This document shows positions 39,351 through 50,385 of a stretch of 64,000 bases of DNA, piece by piece. The DNA comes from Rugosibacter sp. (GTDB lineage: Bacteria; Pseudomonadota; Gammaproteobacteria; Burkholderiales; Rhodocyclaceae), in assembly GCA_030645365.1 (NCBI GenBank), contig JAUSMB010000006.1:1-64000 (forward strand), read 5' to 3'. Numbering within the stretch: position 1 is the stretch's first letter; each line of letters opens with the position of its first letter. The notes under the pieces were generated by a model, which worked only from the letters and a program-made list of their open reading frames with translations, was not told the origin of the DNA and ran no database searches. A program made the position numbers and the translations under genes.

Positions 39351-40283
39351 TCAAAGAGATTCGGCAAAGGTTGCCTGGTAACGCGCAGCAATTTCTTCAT
39401 ACGTCGGCTTGTGATTTTGGCCCCCACGGTGGGCAATTTTTATCGCGCCCATCAGGGAGGCCAGTCGCCCGGTTTTTTCCCATGTCCAGCCCTGATTGAT
39501 TCCATGCAACAGGCCGGCACGATAAGCATCGCCGCAGCCGGTCGGGTCGATAACTGCATCGGGTGTGGCAGCAGGAATATCAATGCAACGCCCTTCGGTG
39601 TAAATCTGCGATCCTTGAGCGCCGAGTGTCACGATCAAGGCTTTTACTTCACCAGCCAATTGGTCAAGCGTGCGCCCGGTGCGTTCCGTCAGCAACTTCG
39701 CTTCGTAGTCGTTGACCGTGCAATAGTCGGCAAGTTGCAAAAAGTTCAACAAATCCTCTTTATCAAACATTGGCAGGCCCTGGCCGGGATCGAAAATGAA
39801 CGGGATGTGTGCGGCGTGAAATTCGCGGGCGTGTTGCACCATGCCGTCACGGCCGTCGGGGGCGACAATGCCGAGACGCACGCCTGGCGCATCACTGACT
39901 TTATTCTGGTGCGAATGCGTCATCGCACCGGGATGAAAAGCGGTGATCTGATTGTCATCAAGATCGGTGGTGATGAAAGCCTGAGCAGTAAAGCTGCCAG
40001 CGATCTCACGCACGTGTTGGGTGCTGAGATCGAATTGTTTTAGGCGATGCTGATAAGGTGCGCTGTCTTCGCCCAGCGTAGCCATGATGAGTGGCGTGCC
40101 GCCGAGCAGCTTTAGATTGTAGGCAATGTTGCCGGCGCAGCCGCCAAACTCGCGGCGCATGTCGGGTACGAGAAAAGCGACATTGAGGATATGGATTTGC
40201 TCAGGCAGGATGTGATTTTTGAATCGGTCGCCAAATACCATGATGGTGTCGTAGGCAAGTGATCCGCAGATGAGAGTCGTCAT
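39351..40283 (-). CDS. PfkB-family carbohydrate/adenosine kinase
   Basis: GGCAGNIAYNLKLLGG, DPTGCGDAYRAGLLHG. Confidence 0.93.
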   Translation of the reverse strand: MTTLICGSLAYDTIMVFGDRFKNHILPEQIHILNVAFLVPDMRREFGGCAGNIAYNLKLLGGTPLIMATLGEDSAPYQHRLKQFDLSTQHVREIAGSFTAQAFITTDLDDNQITAFHPGAMTHSHQNKVSDAPGVRLGIVAPDGRDGMVQHAREFHAAHIPFIFDPGQGLPMFDKEDLLNFLQLADYCTVNDYEAKLLTERTGRTLDQLAGEVKALIVTLGAQGSQIYTEGRCIDIPAATPDAVIDPTGCGDAYRAGLLHGINQGWTWEKTGRLASLMGAIKIAHRGGQNHKPTYEEIAARYQATFAESL

Positions 40284-40310
40284 TATTTTCAGTTTTCAGA
40301 AGAGATGAGT

Positions 40311-41330
40311 TTAAGGGTAAAACAAATACAGTCGATAGCCGCTCGCCGTCAGCGGATCAATGTCGATGACAAGGTTTACGGCGACATCTGCATTAGGCAG
40401 CATGCCGTTGGTTGTGACGGTGTTGGCTGGCAGATAGGTGGTGGGAGGCAGTACTTTGCGAAGAATAGCCTTGTCGGCAATGTCAGTTAAAGTCAGCTCA
40501 AGGTGTGGAAATTGCTGACTGAATGCGGCACGATTTTTTAATGTAGCTGATACTACCAGGCGGCCGGGTTTGGTCGGATCGGGATGTAAGTCAGAGCCTT
40601 CAATGCTGAGCAGGTTCGCTTGGGCGGGGAGAGAGGTTGTGCAGGGTGCGATGCGGCACAGTGCGGCGATAGCTGGCTGCGCTGCAGGGAATGATTTTGC
40701 CAGCGGGGTGCGCAAGGCAAGCACAGCTTGCCCACCGAGTGTGACGAGCAAGAGCACGCTGCCTACAATCCAGGGCCATCGGCGAGTTGCGGTCGATTTG
40801 GGCAGGTCGGCAAATGAGCCATCTAGCAGGATGTCTGTTTGCTCTGTTGGATTGTGCGTTAAAGCATCAACTGCCGATTTTTCCACCGATTTTTCTTCTT
40901 CGGTATCTTCCGGCAAGTCGGTCAACGAGCTCGTCAGCGAAGCAACTTCCAGCGGCATTTCTAGCGGGGCAGGGTGATCAGAAAAATTTTCGCGGGGTTC
41001 TTCAGCGTTTGTTTCGAAATCAGGAATATCTTCTGGAAACTCCAGGATTTCACTAGAGGTAATCGTCGGGGTAACCCCGTCGTTATCTTCAGTGTATGAA
41101 TTGGTTGCGTCCGTTGCCGCCTCATCGAGTAAATGCTGCGGTAGCGCAAAATGATCCGGCCTTTTTTCAGTGGCAGGCGCAAGGGTGCTGTCTGGCAATG
41201 CATCGATGAGCGTATCTAGCGCATTAAACGCGTGCTGACATTGGCCGCAACGCACGCGGCCGCCTTTGGCCTTGATTTGTTCAGCGGTGACGCGAAACGT
41301 GGTGTCGCATGCAGGGCACTGCGTCAGCAT
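40311..41330 (-). CDS. zinc-ribbon / DUF3426 domain protein
   Basis: MLTQCPACDTTFRVTAEQIKAKGGRVRCGQC plus single TM. Confidence 0.93.
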   Translation of the reverse strand: MLTQCPACDTTFRVTAEQIKAKGGRVRCGQCQHAFNALDTLIDALPDSTLAPATEKRPDHFALPQHLLDEAATDATNSYTEDNDGVTPTITSSEILEFPEDIPDFETNAEEPRENFSDHPAPLEMPLEVASLTSSLTDLPEDTEEEKSVEKSAVDALTHNPTEQTDILLDGSFADLPKSTATRRWPWIVGSVLLLVTLGGQAVLALRTPLAKSFPAAQPAIAALCRIAPCTTSLPAQANLLSIEGSDLHPDPTKPGRLVVSATLKNRAAFSQQFPHLELTLTDIADKAILRKVLPPTTYLPANTVTTNGMLPNADVAVNLVIDIDPLTASGYRLYLFYP

Positions 41331-42247
41331 GCGCGACCCTCCAGCCGCACCCAGCCTTCATGTGTTGCACCCACATGGAGGTCAATAAAGGGCGCGTAAG
41401 CTGCGATGACTTGTTGCGCCTGCGGCGCCAACACACCGGATAATGCAAGTTTTCCGCCTGATGCGACACAGCCTGCGAGTAGTGGCGCTAAAACACAGAG
41501 TGGGTTAGTGAGAATATTGGCGATCACCAGATCAAAACGCGAATCAAGGTGGCCATCAGCATTTTTCTTAAAGGGTATTCGAGAGTGGCGCAATTCGAGC
41601 GACACGTGGTTCGCTACCGCGTTATCGTGGGCGGCAATCAGGGCGTTGTCATCAATATCGATCCCCAATACCGGCCCTGCGCCGAGTTTTGCGGCGGCGA
41701 TGGCGAGAATACCTGAGCCGCAACCATAGTCGAGAACGGTCTCCTGGCCTTTGACTTGTTCAGTCAGCCATTGCAAGCAAAGAAACGTCGTGGGGTGCGA
41801 ACCGGTGCCAAATGCCAAACCGGGGTCGAGTACGAGATTAATTGCCTCGGCATCGGGAGCGGTATGCCATGAGGGCACGATCCACAAGCGGTCGGTAATG
41901 TGAATGGGCTCGAACTGCGACTGCGTAAGTCGTACCCAGTCTTGTTCTTCCACTTCGGCGATGTCGATGGTCGGCAAGTCTGTGATGCCGATTTCCAGTG
42001 CAGCACGCGTAACGCGTCCGACGAGATCCGTTGCTGGTTCGAACAAGGCGATGACGCGGCTTTCAGTCCACAAAGGTGTGGCAGGGGCGGTAATCAAGCC
42101 ATCAGGTTCGCCAAACTGCGGTGTTTCGAGATCCGTCCCCGCCAGCGCATCTTCTACGCTGACGGAAATTGCGCCCGCACCCATCAATGCATCTGACAGC
42201 GCATCTGCGTGAATTGCATCAGTTTTTACCGAGATGCTGAGCCACAT
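41324..42247 (-). CDS. prmA: ribosomal protein L11 methyltransferase
   Basis: LDPGLAFGTGSHPTTFLCLQWL, VLDYGCGSGILAIAAAKLGA. Confidence 0.97.
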   Translation of the reverse strand: MWLSISVKTDAIHADALSDALMGAGAISVSVEDALAGTDLETPQFGEPDGLITAPATPLWTESRVIALFEPATDLVGRVTRAALEIGITDLPTIDIAEVEEQDWVRLTQSQFEPIHITDRLWIVPSWHTAPDAEAINLVLDPGLAFGTGSHPTTFLCLQWLTEQVKGQETVLDYGCGSGILAIAAAKLGAGPVLGIDIDDNALIAAHDNAVANHVSLELRHSRIPFKKNADGHLDSRFDLVIANILTNPLCVLAPLLAGCVASGGKLALSGVLAPQAQQVIAAYAPFIDLHVGATHEGWVRLEGRAC

Positions 42248-42252
42248 GAAGG

Positions 42253-43617
42253 CTATTGTTCCTTGATGGCGGCGCTTTTTTTGGCGAGTTTTTCTTCAAG
42301 ATAATGGATGCTTGTACCCCCTTGCCGAAAGCGCTCGTCGAGCATGAGTTCTTGATGCAACGGGATATTGGTCTTGATGCCATTCACCATCATTTCAGAG
42401 AGCGCGATACTCATGCGCGCAATGGCTTGTTCACGGGTGTGGCCGGTGCTGATGACTTTGCCAATCATGGAATCGTAGTGAGGCGGTACGATATAGCCTG
42501 AATAGGCATGCGAATCAACGCGAATCCCCGGCCCACCGGGCGGATGCCAAGTGTTGATCATGCCCGGTGAGGGGATGAATTTGAAGGGGTCTTCGGCGTT
42601 AATGCGACACTCAATGGCGTGACCACGAATTTCAACATCGCCTTGTTTAAAGCGCAGCTTTTCGCCTGCTGCAATTTGTAATTGAGCTTGGACAATATCG
42701 ATGCCGGTGACTTGCTCAGTCACCGGATGTTCGACTTGAACGCGTGTATTCATTTCAATGAAAAAGAATTTGCCGTTTTCGTAAAGAAACTCGAAAGTGC
42801 CTGCCCCACGGTAATGAATATGCCGGCATGCTTCGGCGCATCGCTCGCCCAGCGTGGCGATCAGCTTTCGGGTGATGCCTGGCGCTGGCGCTTCTTCGAT
42901 CACTTTCTGGTGTCGACGCTGCATGGAGCAATCACGCTCCCCCAAATAAATTGCGTTGTCATAGGCATCTGCCAATACCTGAATTTCTATGTGGCGCGGA
43001 TTTTCCAGAAACTTTTCCATGTACACTGTGGAATTGTTGAAGGCAGCTCCGGCTTCGCTACGTGTCATCGTGACCGCGTTGAGTAACGCGGCTTCGGTGT
43101 GGACCACGCGCATTCCCCGACCGCCGCCGCCGCCGGCTGCTTTGATAATCACCGGGTAGCCTACGGCACGCGCAATTTTGGTAATCTCTTTCGGGTCATC
43201 AGGCAGTGCGCCGTCAGAACCGGGGACGCAGGGTACGCCGGCCTCTTTCATGGTAACTTTTGCGCTGACCTTGTCGCCCATGAGGCGTATGGTTTCAGGA
43301 CGCGGACCAATGAAGGCGAAGCCGGATTTTTCTACGCGCTCAGCAAAATCAGCGTTTTCTGACAGAAAACCGTAGCCAGGGTGAATCGCCTCGGCATCGG
43401 TGACTTCAGCGGCGGAAATTATCGCAGGCACGTTCAGGTAGCTAAGCGAAGCAGTAGCCGGGCCAATGCAGACGGATTCGTCAGCTAACTTGACGTACTT
43501 TGCCTCGGTGTCGGCTTCGGAATGTACAGCAACGGTACGCACGCCTAGTTCGCGACAGGCACGCAAGATACGTAGGGCAATTTCCCCACGATTGGCGATG
43601 AGAACTTTACCGAACAT
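42253..43617 (-). CDS. accC: acetyl-CoA carboxylase biotin carboxylase subunit
   Basis: [17 protein letters not shown]...[10 protein letters not shown]. Confidence 0.98.
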   Translation of the reverse strand: MFGKVLIANRGEIALRILRACRELGVRTVAVHSEADTEAKYVKLADESVCIGPATASLSYLNVPAIISAAEVTDAEAIHPGYGFLSENADFAERVEKSGFAFIGPRPETIRLMGDKVSAKVTMKEAGVPCVPGSDGALPDDPKEITKIARAVGYPVIIKAAGGGGGRGMRVVHTEAALLNAVTMTRSEAGAAFNNSTVYMEKFLENPRHIEIQVLADAYDNAIYLGERDCSMQRRHQKVIEEAPAPGITRKLIATLGERCAEACRHIHYRGAGTFEFLYENGKFFFIEMNTRVQVEHPVTEQVTGIDIVQAQLQIAAGEKLRFKQGDVEIRGHAIECRINAEDPFKFIPSPGMINTWHPPGGPGIRVDSHAYSGYIVPPHYDSMIGKVISTGHTREQAIARMSIALSEMMVNGIKTNIPLHQELMLDERFRQGGTSIHYLEEKLAKKSAAIKEQ

Positions 43618-43622
43618 GGCAG

Positions 43623-44111
43623 TCAGCTGATCACGAACAGTGGCTGGCCGTATTCCACAGCCTGACCATTTTCGGCCAGGATAGCGGTGACAGTGCCAGA
43701 GATGTCGGATTCGATTTCATTCATTAATTTCATGGCTTCGATAATGCAGAGTGTTTGTCCGGCTTTAACCGCTTGTCCAACCTCGACAAACGAGGGTGAG
43801 TCCGGACCACTGGCGCGATAAAAAGTGCCTACCATCGGGGCTTTGAGCTTATGACCTGTATCAACTGCTGCTGTTGCGCTGCTTGCGGCAGCAGAAGTCG
43901 GCGCTGGTGACACGGCGGCAGAGGGATTATCACTGAACATTGGATTGCCCTGTCCTGCGGTATTGGCCATGGGCATGCTGACCATCGTGGTTTGCTGTGT
44001 GGGCAAGTGTTTGGCGATGCGAATTTTTTCTTCGCCTTCGCTGATTTCAAGCTCGGAAATGCCGGAGTTCTGTACAAGATCAATCAAGGTCTTGAGTTTT
44101 CTCAGGTCCAT
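43623..44111 (-). CDS. accB: acetyl-CoA carboxylase biotin carboxyl carrier protein
   Basis: [32 protein letters not shown]; biotinyl motif [11 protein letters not shown]. Confidence 0.97.
   Translation of the reverse strand: MDLRKLKTLIDLVQNSGISELEISEGEEKIRIAKHLPTQQTTMVSMPMANTAGQGNPMFSDNPSAAVSPAPTSAAASSATAAVDTGHKLKAPMVGTFYRASGPDSPSFVEVGQAVKAGQTLCIIEAMKLMNEIESDISGTVTAILAENGQAVEYGQPLFVIS
43893..43917 (+). repeat. dispersed repeat copy in accB linker
   Basis: AGAAGTCGGCGCTGGTGACACGGCG; encodes AVSPAPTS in the Ala/Pro linker. Confidence 0.75.
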
Positions 44112-44191
44112 GGGAGGTTTCCTTTCGGGTTTTATAAATATGGGGTGTGCCACCAGTGCCTGCATCGGTGGTGTAGTTTTGCGGAGGCGTT

Positions 44192-44683
44192 TTAAGCGGT
44201 GATATTTAGCCGCAATAATGCAGCTTCCAGCGCCAAGGTATAGCCTTGGGCGCCAAGGCCAGCAATGACACCTGTTGCAATGTCGGAAAAGTAGGATTGC
44301 TGACGAAACGATTCGCGTGAGTGGATATTCGAGAGATGGACCTCAATAAAAGGGATGGCAACTGTAGTCAAGGCATCCCGTAAGGCAATGCTGGTGTGAG
44401 TGTAGGCTGCGGGATTGATAATGATGTAAACGACGCCTTGCACGCGGGCAGATTGCACCCGGTCGATCAATTCACCTTCGTGGTTGCTTTGAAAACTTTC
44501 TAGACGGACGCCATTCGCGCGTGCCCGGGCTTCCATTGTCGTATGGATGTCAGCGAGTGTCGTGTGCCCGTAGATTTCTGGTTCCCGTGTGCCCAGGAGA
44601 TTCAGATTGGGCCCGTGGAGCACGAGAATTACTGAATTTTGTTTTTCGCTAGTTGCGCTTTTGCTGTGCTTTTGCGTCGTCAT
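44192..44683 (-). CDS. aroQ: type II 3-dehydroquinate dehydratase
   Basis: [37 protein letters not shown]. Confidence 0.97.
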   Translation of the reverse strand: MTTQKHSKSATSEKQNSVILVLHGPNLNLLGTREPEIYGHTTLADIHTTMEARARANGVRLESFQSNHEGELIDRVQSARVQGVVYIIINPAAYTHTSIALRDALTTVAIPFIEVHLSNIHSRESFRQQSYFSDIATGVIAGLGAQGYTLALEAALLRLNITA

Positions 44684-44722
44684 GGATGCGAGTTTGCCGC
44701 AAATGACTACCTTTTGTCTAGT

Positions 44723-45280
44723 CTATTGTTTAAGTAGTGTGTGCAGGCGTGCTTCAAGTTCGTCCTCGGTGAGGCGTCCGATTTTGACAGAATCAAGCTG
44801 TCCCTGACGGGTGATGAGGACGGTGAACGGGAGTGCTTGCGAACTATTTCCCAAGGCTTCACTGAGCCCCATAGCATCTGGCGAGCCCAGCAACAAGGGA
44901 TAACTCAGTTTTTCAGTTGACTGATAATCGCGTACTTTATCGATGCTATCAATGCTGATGCCAACAAATTGCAAACCTTTATCCTTATATTTTGTCTGCA
45001 TGCTGGAAAATAACGGCATTTCTTCACGGCAGGGTGGGCACCACGTTGCCCAGAAGTTGACTACCAGCACCTTGCCGCGCCAGGCGTCCAGAGTTTGCCA
45101 TTGACCTTCTGTGGTGGCAAATGGGGTGCGCAATAGCTTGTCGACTGCAGATTGCGGTGTCGCTACAGGTGACAAGGTAATGTTTGGCGGGTGTTGTTTG
45201 CGACTGATCAAATAGCCGGAACCGCCTGCAATGACGGCGATTATCGCGAGTAACAGAAAACGAATCAGTCGACTTTTCAT
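44723..45280 (-). CDS. TlpA-family thiol:disulfide oxidoreductase
   Basis: VVNFWATWCPPCREEMPLF; ATG at 45280. Confidence 0.93.
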   Translation of the reverse strand: MKSRLIRFLLLAIIAVIAGGSGYLISRKQHPPNITLSPVATPQSAVDKLLRTPFATTEGQWQTLDAWRGKVLVVNFWATWCPPCREEMPLFSSMQTKYKDKGLQFVGISIDSIDKVRDYQSTEKLSYPLLLGSPDAMGLSEALGNSSQALPFTVLITRQGQLDSVKIGRLTEDELEARLHTLLKQ

Positions 45281-45287
45281 ATCTAAA

Positions 45288-45923
45288 TTATCTTGTATCC
45301 GTCGGCCCCGTGGGCTGAGATCCAGGCTGCAGCGTAGCGGCTGTCGAATTAGCAAGCAGGGTTTTCACTTCTGACATGGCGGCGCTAGGCGCCCCGCTAT
45401 GTCTTTTTTGAGCAGAGAAAACGTCCACTAGAACGGTTGTGTCGTCCATATCTAAAACAAACCGATCTTCCGGGCTCCTGGAGTTTTGGTGTGGCAAGGA
45501 TGCTGTATCAAAGGCGATTTGATGGGTCAGTAGCCAGATTTCTACATCTTTACTACTGTCGGCGACTAATTGCAGGTGAATGGGCGAATAACGGGCTGCC
45601 GTGCCGTCGAGTACGGCACCCGTCAGGCGGGGTTGAAATTCATTCAGTAACTGCATGGCATTCAGGGCTGTTTGGCGTAGTGCTTGCAAGCGATCATTTT
45701 GCTCACCCTCATGGTAAATCGATTGGTAAAGACGAAGTTCGATTTGCACTTCTTCATTAGTGGGCAGGCCTTCGCCATGTTCTGCACCCAGGCTGCGGGC
45801 GGCTTTGCGTTTCGCGGTAGCGTAATCGGTTAACCCATCCTCGGCCATCAAGCGTGCGGCAGCAATGGCGATAGCGCGACGCAAATGGCGAGAGTCGGCT
45901 GGTGCGGGTTTACGACGCGGCAT
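45288..45923 (-). CDS. conserved hypothetical protein
   Basis: 211-aa ORF between tlpA-like and mpl with basic N-terminus and coherent coding potential; family not identified. Confidence 0.7.
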   Translation of the reverse strand: MPRRKPAPADSRHLRRAIAIAAARLMAEDGLTDYATAKRKAARSLGAEHGEGLPTNEEVQIELRLYQSIYHEGEQNDRLQALRQTALNAMQLLNEFQPRLTGAVLDGTAARYSPIHLQLVADSSKDVEIWLLTHQIAFDTASLPHQNSRSPEDRFVLDMDDTTVLVDVFSAQKRHSGAPSAAMSEVKTLLANSTAATLQPGSQPTGPTDTR

Positions 45924-45973
45924 AAGAAGGCTAACGGTTAGAATCTGCAGATATTATTTCACGGAACAGCTGT

Positions 45974-47332
45974 ATGCATATTCATATTCTTGGTGTTTGT
46001 GGCACTTTTATGGGAGGCGTGGCTTTGTTGGCCAGGGCAGCCGGACATCGGGTGACAGGTTGTGACGCGAATGTTTATCCTCCGATGAGTACACAATTAG
46101 CCAATCAAGGCATCGCGTTGACGGAGGGTTTTGGCGCAGATCAATTAGCGTTAAATCCTGATCTATATGTCATAGGCAATGCAATTTCGCGCGGTAATCC
46201 GCTGCTCGAGGCTGTGCTTGATCGTAATTTGTCGTATGTATCAGGCCCGCAATGGCTGGCAGATAATATTTTGCATGATCGATGGGTGCTGGGTGTTGCC
46301 GGTACGCATGGTAAAACAACGACTACATCCATTCTCACCTGGATCCTGGAAGTAGCCGGACTCAATCCTTCATTTCTGGTGGGGGGGGTGCCGGCTAATT
46401 TTGGTGTGTCTGCACGGCTAACTGATTCCCCATTTTTTGTCATTGAGGCGGATGAATACGATACGGCGTTTTGCGACAAGCGCTCCAAGTTTGTGCACTA
46501 TCGCCCTCGTACAGCGATCTTGAATAACCTGGAATTTGATCACGCAGATATTTTTGCTGATCTTGCTGCAATCGAGACCCAGTTCCATCATCTGGTCCGT
46601 ACGGTGCCGGGGAATGGCTTGATTGTGGCAAATCGAGAAGAATCTTCGTTAGCAAGAGTGCTCTCTCGGGGATGTTGGACGCCCGTGGAGTGGTTTAACG
46701 ATGTAGATGGGGATGGATGGCGTGCGGGGGAAGCTGACGCCGACAGTGGGTTTGATGTATTTTTGACGGAAAAACTGCAAGGTCGGGTTCCGGCCTTCAC
46801 CCTGCCGGGAAAACACAACCGGGCCAATGCACTTGCAGCCCTTGCCGGGGCGCGTCATGCGGGTGTTCCTGTTGATGTGGGTTTGCAGGCCTTGGCAACA
46901 TTTCAGGGAGTCAAGCGCCGGTTAGAGGTTCGTGGGATTGTCCGAGGTGTTACGGTTATCGATGATTTTGCACATCATCCCACGGCAATTCGTCTCACTG
47001 TGGAGGGTTTGCGGCAGCGCGTAGGCTCGGCGCGTATTCTTGCGGTGCTCGAGCCTCGTTCAAATACGATGAAGCTAGGCATAATGTCGGCGCAATTGTC
47101 AGTTAGTCTCGAGGGAGCTGATCAAGTTTTTTGTTATGCCCACAAGCTGGGCTGGGATGCAGCCGCAGCACTAACCCTGCTGGGCAGTAAAGCACAATGC
47201 TTTGACGATATTGAGCAACTGGTTTCGTCCGTTACTGCGAGTGCGCGCGAGGGTGATTATGTTTTAGTGATGAGTAACGGCGGGTTTGCCGGCGCGCATG
47301 AGCGCATTTTGCAGTCGCTCGGTAGTTTCTAA
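45974..47332 (+). CDS. mpl: UDP-N-acetylmuramate:L-alanyl-gamma-D-glutamyl-meso-diaminopimelate ligase
   Basis: MHIHILGVCGTFMGGVALLARAAGH, GVAGTHGKTTTTS. Confidence 0.97.
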   Translation: MHIHILGVCGTFMGGVALLARAAGHRVTGCDANVYPPMSTQLANQGIALTEGFGADQLALNPDLYVIGNAISRGNPLLEAVLDRNLSYVSGPQWLADNILHDRWVLGVAGTHGKTTTTSILTWILEVAGLNPSFLVGGVPANFGVSARLTDSPFFVIEADEYDTAFCDKRSKFVHYRPRTAILNNLEFDHADIFADLAAIETQFHHLVRTVPGNGLIVANREESSLARVLSRGCWTPVEWFNDVDGDGWRAGEADADSGFDVFLTEKLQGRVPAFTLPGKHNRANALAALAGARHAGVPVDVGLQALATFQGVKRRLEVRGIVRGVTVIDDFAHHPTAIRLTVEGLRQRVGSARILAVLEPRSNTMKLGIMSAQLSVSLEGADQVFCYAHKLGWDAAAALTLLGSKAQCFDDIEQLVSSVTASAREGDYVLVMSNGGFAGAHERILQSLGSF

Positions 47333-47554
47333 GCGAGGAAACCATAGCGGGCACATGTAGAAGCGCCACTCCCGTGCCGGGGATATTCTGTGGGGATAAT
47401 TCGTGTGGGGCGCAGGGCAAGGCGAAAAGCCATGATAAACTCCGTGCCAATTTTTTGGAATTGATTGGCGCAGAAAATAAGCACAATTAAAGATTAATTC
47501 GGCTTTTAGCTTAGTGTTTTATAAAGTTTTGTTCTTGATATAAGAGGTTTAGAG

Positions 47555-48697
47555 ATGACCAGAGCAGCGCAAAGAGTGAGTTTGTTACGTCTGGCCGGTG
47601 GGGTAGTTTTAACCATGCTGGCACAAGCTGTAAATGCGGCTTACCAGGTTAATTTTCAGGAGCCTGCAACCAAGATTGCTCAGGCAGTGTATGACCTGCA
47701 CATGATGATGATGTACATCTGTGGAGTCATTTTTGTGGGTGTGTTCGGTGTGATGTTCTACGCCATCGTGAAGCATCGCAAGGCGCCAGGCCGGGTCGCT
47801 GCAACATTTCACGAAAATACAACCGTAGAAATTCTATGGACCGTTATCCCAACGATTATTTTGCTTGTCATGGTGTGGCCTGTTACTAAGACCTTGATTT
47901 CCATGCGTGATGCAACAGGGGCCGATATCACTATCAAGGCAACTGGCTATCAGTGGAAATGGGGTTACGACTACATCAAAGGCGAAGGCGAGGGTATCAA
48001 GTTCAAGAGTACGCTTTCAACGCCTCGTGAGCAAATTGATGGGAAGGCGCCCAAAGGTGAGAATTACTTGCTTGAGGTGGATAACCACGTTGTTGTGCCC
48101 GTTGGGAAAAAGATCCGTATTTTGACGACCGCCGAGGATGTGATTCATGCGTGGTACATGCCTGCGTTTGCGGTAAAGCAGGATGCTGTACCTGGTTTTA
48201 TTCGCGATGCTTCCTTCCGTGCAGACCGTGAAGGTACCTTCCGTGGTCAATGTGCCGAGTTGTGCGGTAAAGACCATGGGTTTATGCCCATCGTAGTGGA
48301 TGTCGTTTCGGCCGAAAAATATAGTGCCTGGGTTGCTGAGCAAAAAACGAAAATGGCTGCAGTGGCTGATGACCCAGCAAAGGTGTGGACTCTGGATGAG
48401 TTGAAAACCCGTGGTGAGTCGGTGTATGCGCAAAACTGTTCTGCTTGCCATCAGCCGACGGGTAAGGGTTTGCCGCCCGCATTCCCGGCGGTGGATGGGT
48501 CGAAAATTGCTACAGGGCCCAAGGGGGATCACTTGAATCTTGTTCTAAATGGCAAGGCTGGTACGGCAATGGCAGCATTCGGCAAGCAGCTTTCAGATGC
48601 TGAGATTGCAGCGGTTGTGACCTATCAGCGAAATGCTTGGAGCAACAAGATGGGTGACATGGTTCAGCCATCCGAAGTCAAGGCTTCGCGTAAGTGA
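47555..48697 (+). CDS. coxB: cytochrome c oxidase subunit II with C-terminal cytochrome c domain
   Basis: CuA motif RGQCAELCGKDHGFMPI; CSACH heme motif. Confidence 0.97.
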   Translation: MTRAAQRVSLLRLAGGVVLTMLAQAVNAAYQVNFQEPATKIAQAVYDLHMMMMYICGVIFVGVFGVMFYAIVKHRKAPGRVAATFHENTTVEILWTVIPTIILLVMVWPVTKTLISMRDATGADITIKATGYQWKWGYDYIKGEGEGIKFKSTLSTPREQIDGKAPKGENYLLEVDNHVVVPVGKKIRILTTAEDVIHAWYMPAFAVKQDAVPGFIRDASFRADREGTFRGQCAELCGKDHGFMPIVVDVVSAEKYSAWVAEQKTKMAAVADDPAKVWTLDELKTRGESVYAQNCSACHQPTGKGLPPAFPAVDGSKIATGPKGDHLNLVLNGKAGTAMAAFGKQLSDAEIAAVVTYQRNAWSNKMGDMVQPSEVKASRK

Positions 48698-48767
48698 TGC
48701 GCCGGGTATCGGTCTTGCTCATTGCCCATGAAAGCCCGTGCTTAGTTAGAAATATCAGGAGAGTTAA

Positions 48768-50363
48768 ATGAATACAGCAACAACAACCGTGAACGGACAT
48801 AGCGCAGGCCACGAGGGCCACGGACACCACCCGGCTGGGCTGATGCGCTGGATAACAACCACTAACCATAAAGATATCGGCTCCATGTATCTGTGGTTTA
48901 GCTTCGCCATGTTTCTGGTGGGTGGCTGTATGGCGCTCACGATCCGTTCTGAACTTTTTCAGCCGGGCCTGCAACTTGTTCGTCCGGAGTTTTTTAACCA
49001 GCTGACAACCTTGCATGGGCTGATCATGGTGTTCGGCGCGATTATGCCGGCATTCGTAGGTTTCGCTAACTGGATGCTACCGTTACAGATCGGCGCATCA
49101 GATATGGCGTTTGGGCGCATGAATAACCTGAGCTTCTGGTTGTTGCCACCAGCGGCCCTGTTGCTGGTTACCTCGATGTTTGTGCCGGGCGGTGCGGCTG
49201 CGGCTGGATGGACTCTTTATCCCCCACTGACCATACAGCAGGGAATGGGGATGGATATGGCGATTTTTGCCCTTCATATCCTTGGATTTTCGTCGATCAT
49301 GGGCTCGATCAACATTATCACCACGATTTTTAATCTGCGAGCCCCTGGCATGACGCTGATGAAAATGCCACTGTTTTGCTGGACGTGGCTGGTGACTGCA
49401 TTTTTGGTTATTGCTGTGATGCCTGTACTTGCTGGCGCAGTCACCATGACGCTGACAGATCGCCATTTTGGAACAAGCTTTTTTAGTGCAGCAGGTGGTG
49501 GTGATCCTGTTTTATTTCAGCACATTTTCTGGTTTTTTGGCCATCCAGAAGTCTACATCGTCATCATTCCAGGTTTTGGTGTTGTTTCACAAGTGATTTC
49601 GACGTTTTCTCGTAAGCCGCTGTTTGGTTACGCGTCGATGGTTTATGCCGTGGCTGCAATTGGGATTCTGTCATTTACCGTATGGGCGCACCATATGTAC
49701 ACCGTAGGTATGCCTGTCACTGCTCAGCTGTACTTCATGTATGCCACGATGTTCATTGCAGTGCCGACAGGCGTGAAAATCTTCAACTGGACTGCCACTA
49801 TGTGGCGTGGTTCGTTGAGTTTTGAGACACCCATGTTGTTCGCCATTGGTTTTATCTTTCTCTTCACTGTTGGCGGCTTTTCGGGACTGGTTCTGGCGAT
49901 GGTGGTGGTTGATGTCCAGATGCAAGATACGTATTACGTTGTGGCGCATTTCCATTACACCATGGTGGCTGGTGCGCTATTCTCTGCTTTTGCCGGCGCC
50001 TATTATTGGCTGCCAAAGTGGACGGGGCATATGTATAACGAAAAATTGGGCCAAGTGCACTTTTGGCTTTCCTTTATTTTCTTTAACATGACCTTTTTCG
50101 TTCAACATTTTCTTGGTATTGCTGGTATGCCGCGCCGCATCCCTGACTATGCACTGCAATTTACTGATTTCAACCAGATTTCAACGATTGGCGCATTCGG
50201 CTTTGGTTTATCGCAATTGCTCTTCTTGTACAACATTATTACCTGTATCAAGGGTGGTCCAAAGGCGCCAGCCAAACCATGGGAAGGTGCAGAGGGGCTG
50301 GAGTGGGATGTGCCATCTCCAGCGCCGTACCACACGTGGGAAGTGCAGCCAGTCGTAAAATAA
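48768..50363 (+). CDS. ctaD: cytochrome c oxidase subunit I
   Basis: WFFGHPEVYIVIIPGFG, HHMYTVG, HFHYTMV. Confidence 0.98.
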   Translation: MNTATTTVNGHSAGHEGHGHHPAGLMRWITTTNHKDIGSMYLWFSFAMFLVGGCMALTIRSELFQPGLQLVRPEFFNQLTTLHGLIMVFGAIMPAFVGFANWMLPLQIGASDMAFGRMNNLSFWLLPPAALLLVTSMFVPGGAAAAGWTLYPPLTIQQGMGMDMAIFALHILGFSSIMGSINIITTIFNLRAPGMTLMKMPLFCWTWLVTAFLVIAVMPVLAGAVTMTLTDRHFGTSFFSAAGGGDPVLFQHIFWFFGHPEVYIVIIPGFGVVSQVISTFSRKPLFGYASMVYAVAAIGILSFTVWAHHMYTVGMPVTAQLYFMYATMFIAVPTGVKIFNWTATMWRGSLSFETPMLFAIGFIFLFTVGGFSGLVLAMVVVDVQMQDTYYVVAHFHYTMVAGALFSAFAGAYYWLPKWTGHMYNEKLGQVHFWLSFIFFNMTFFVQHFLGIAGMPRRIPDYALQFTDFNQISTIGAFGFGLSQLLFLYNIITCIKGGPKAPAKPWEGAEGLEWDVPSPAPYHTWEVQPVVK

Positions 50364-50385
50364 GTGATCGCTAGTTAAAAATACA

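Noticed and set aside
50316-50336. TCTCCAGCGCCGTACC near the ctaD 3' end
   Set aside because: Only the CCAGCGCCG core matches; PSPAPYHTW is the ordinary C-terminus of this subunit
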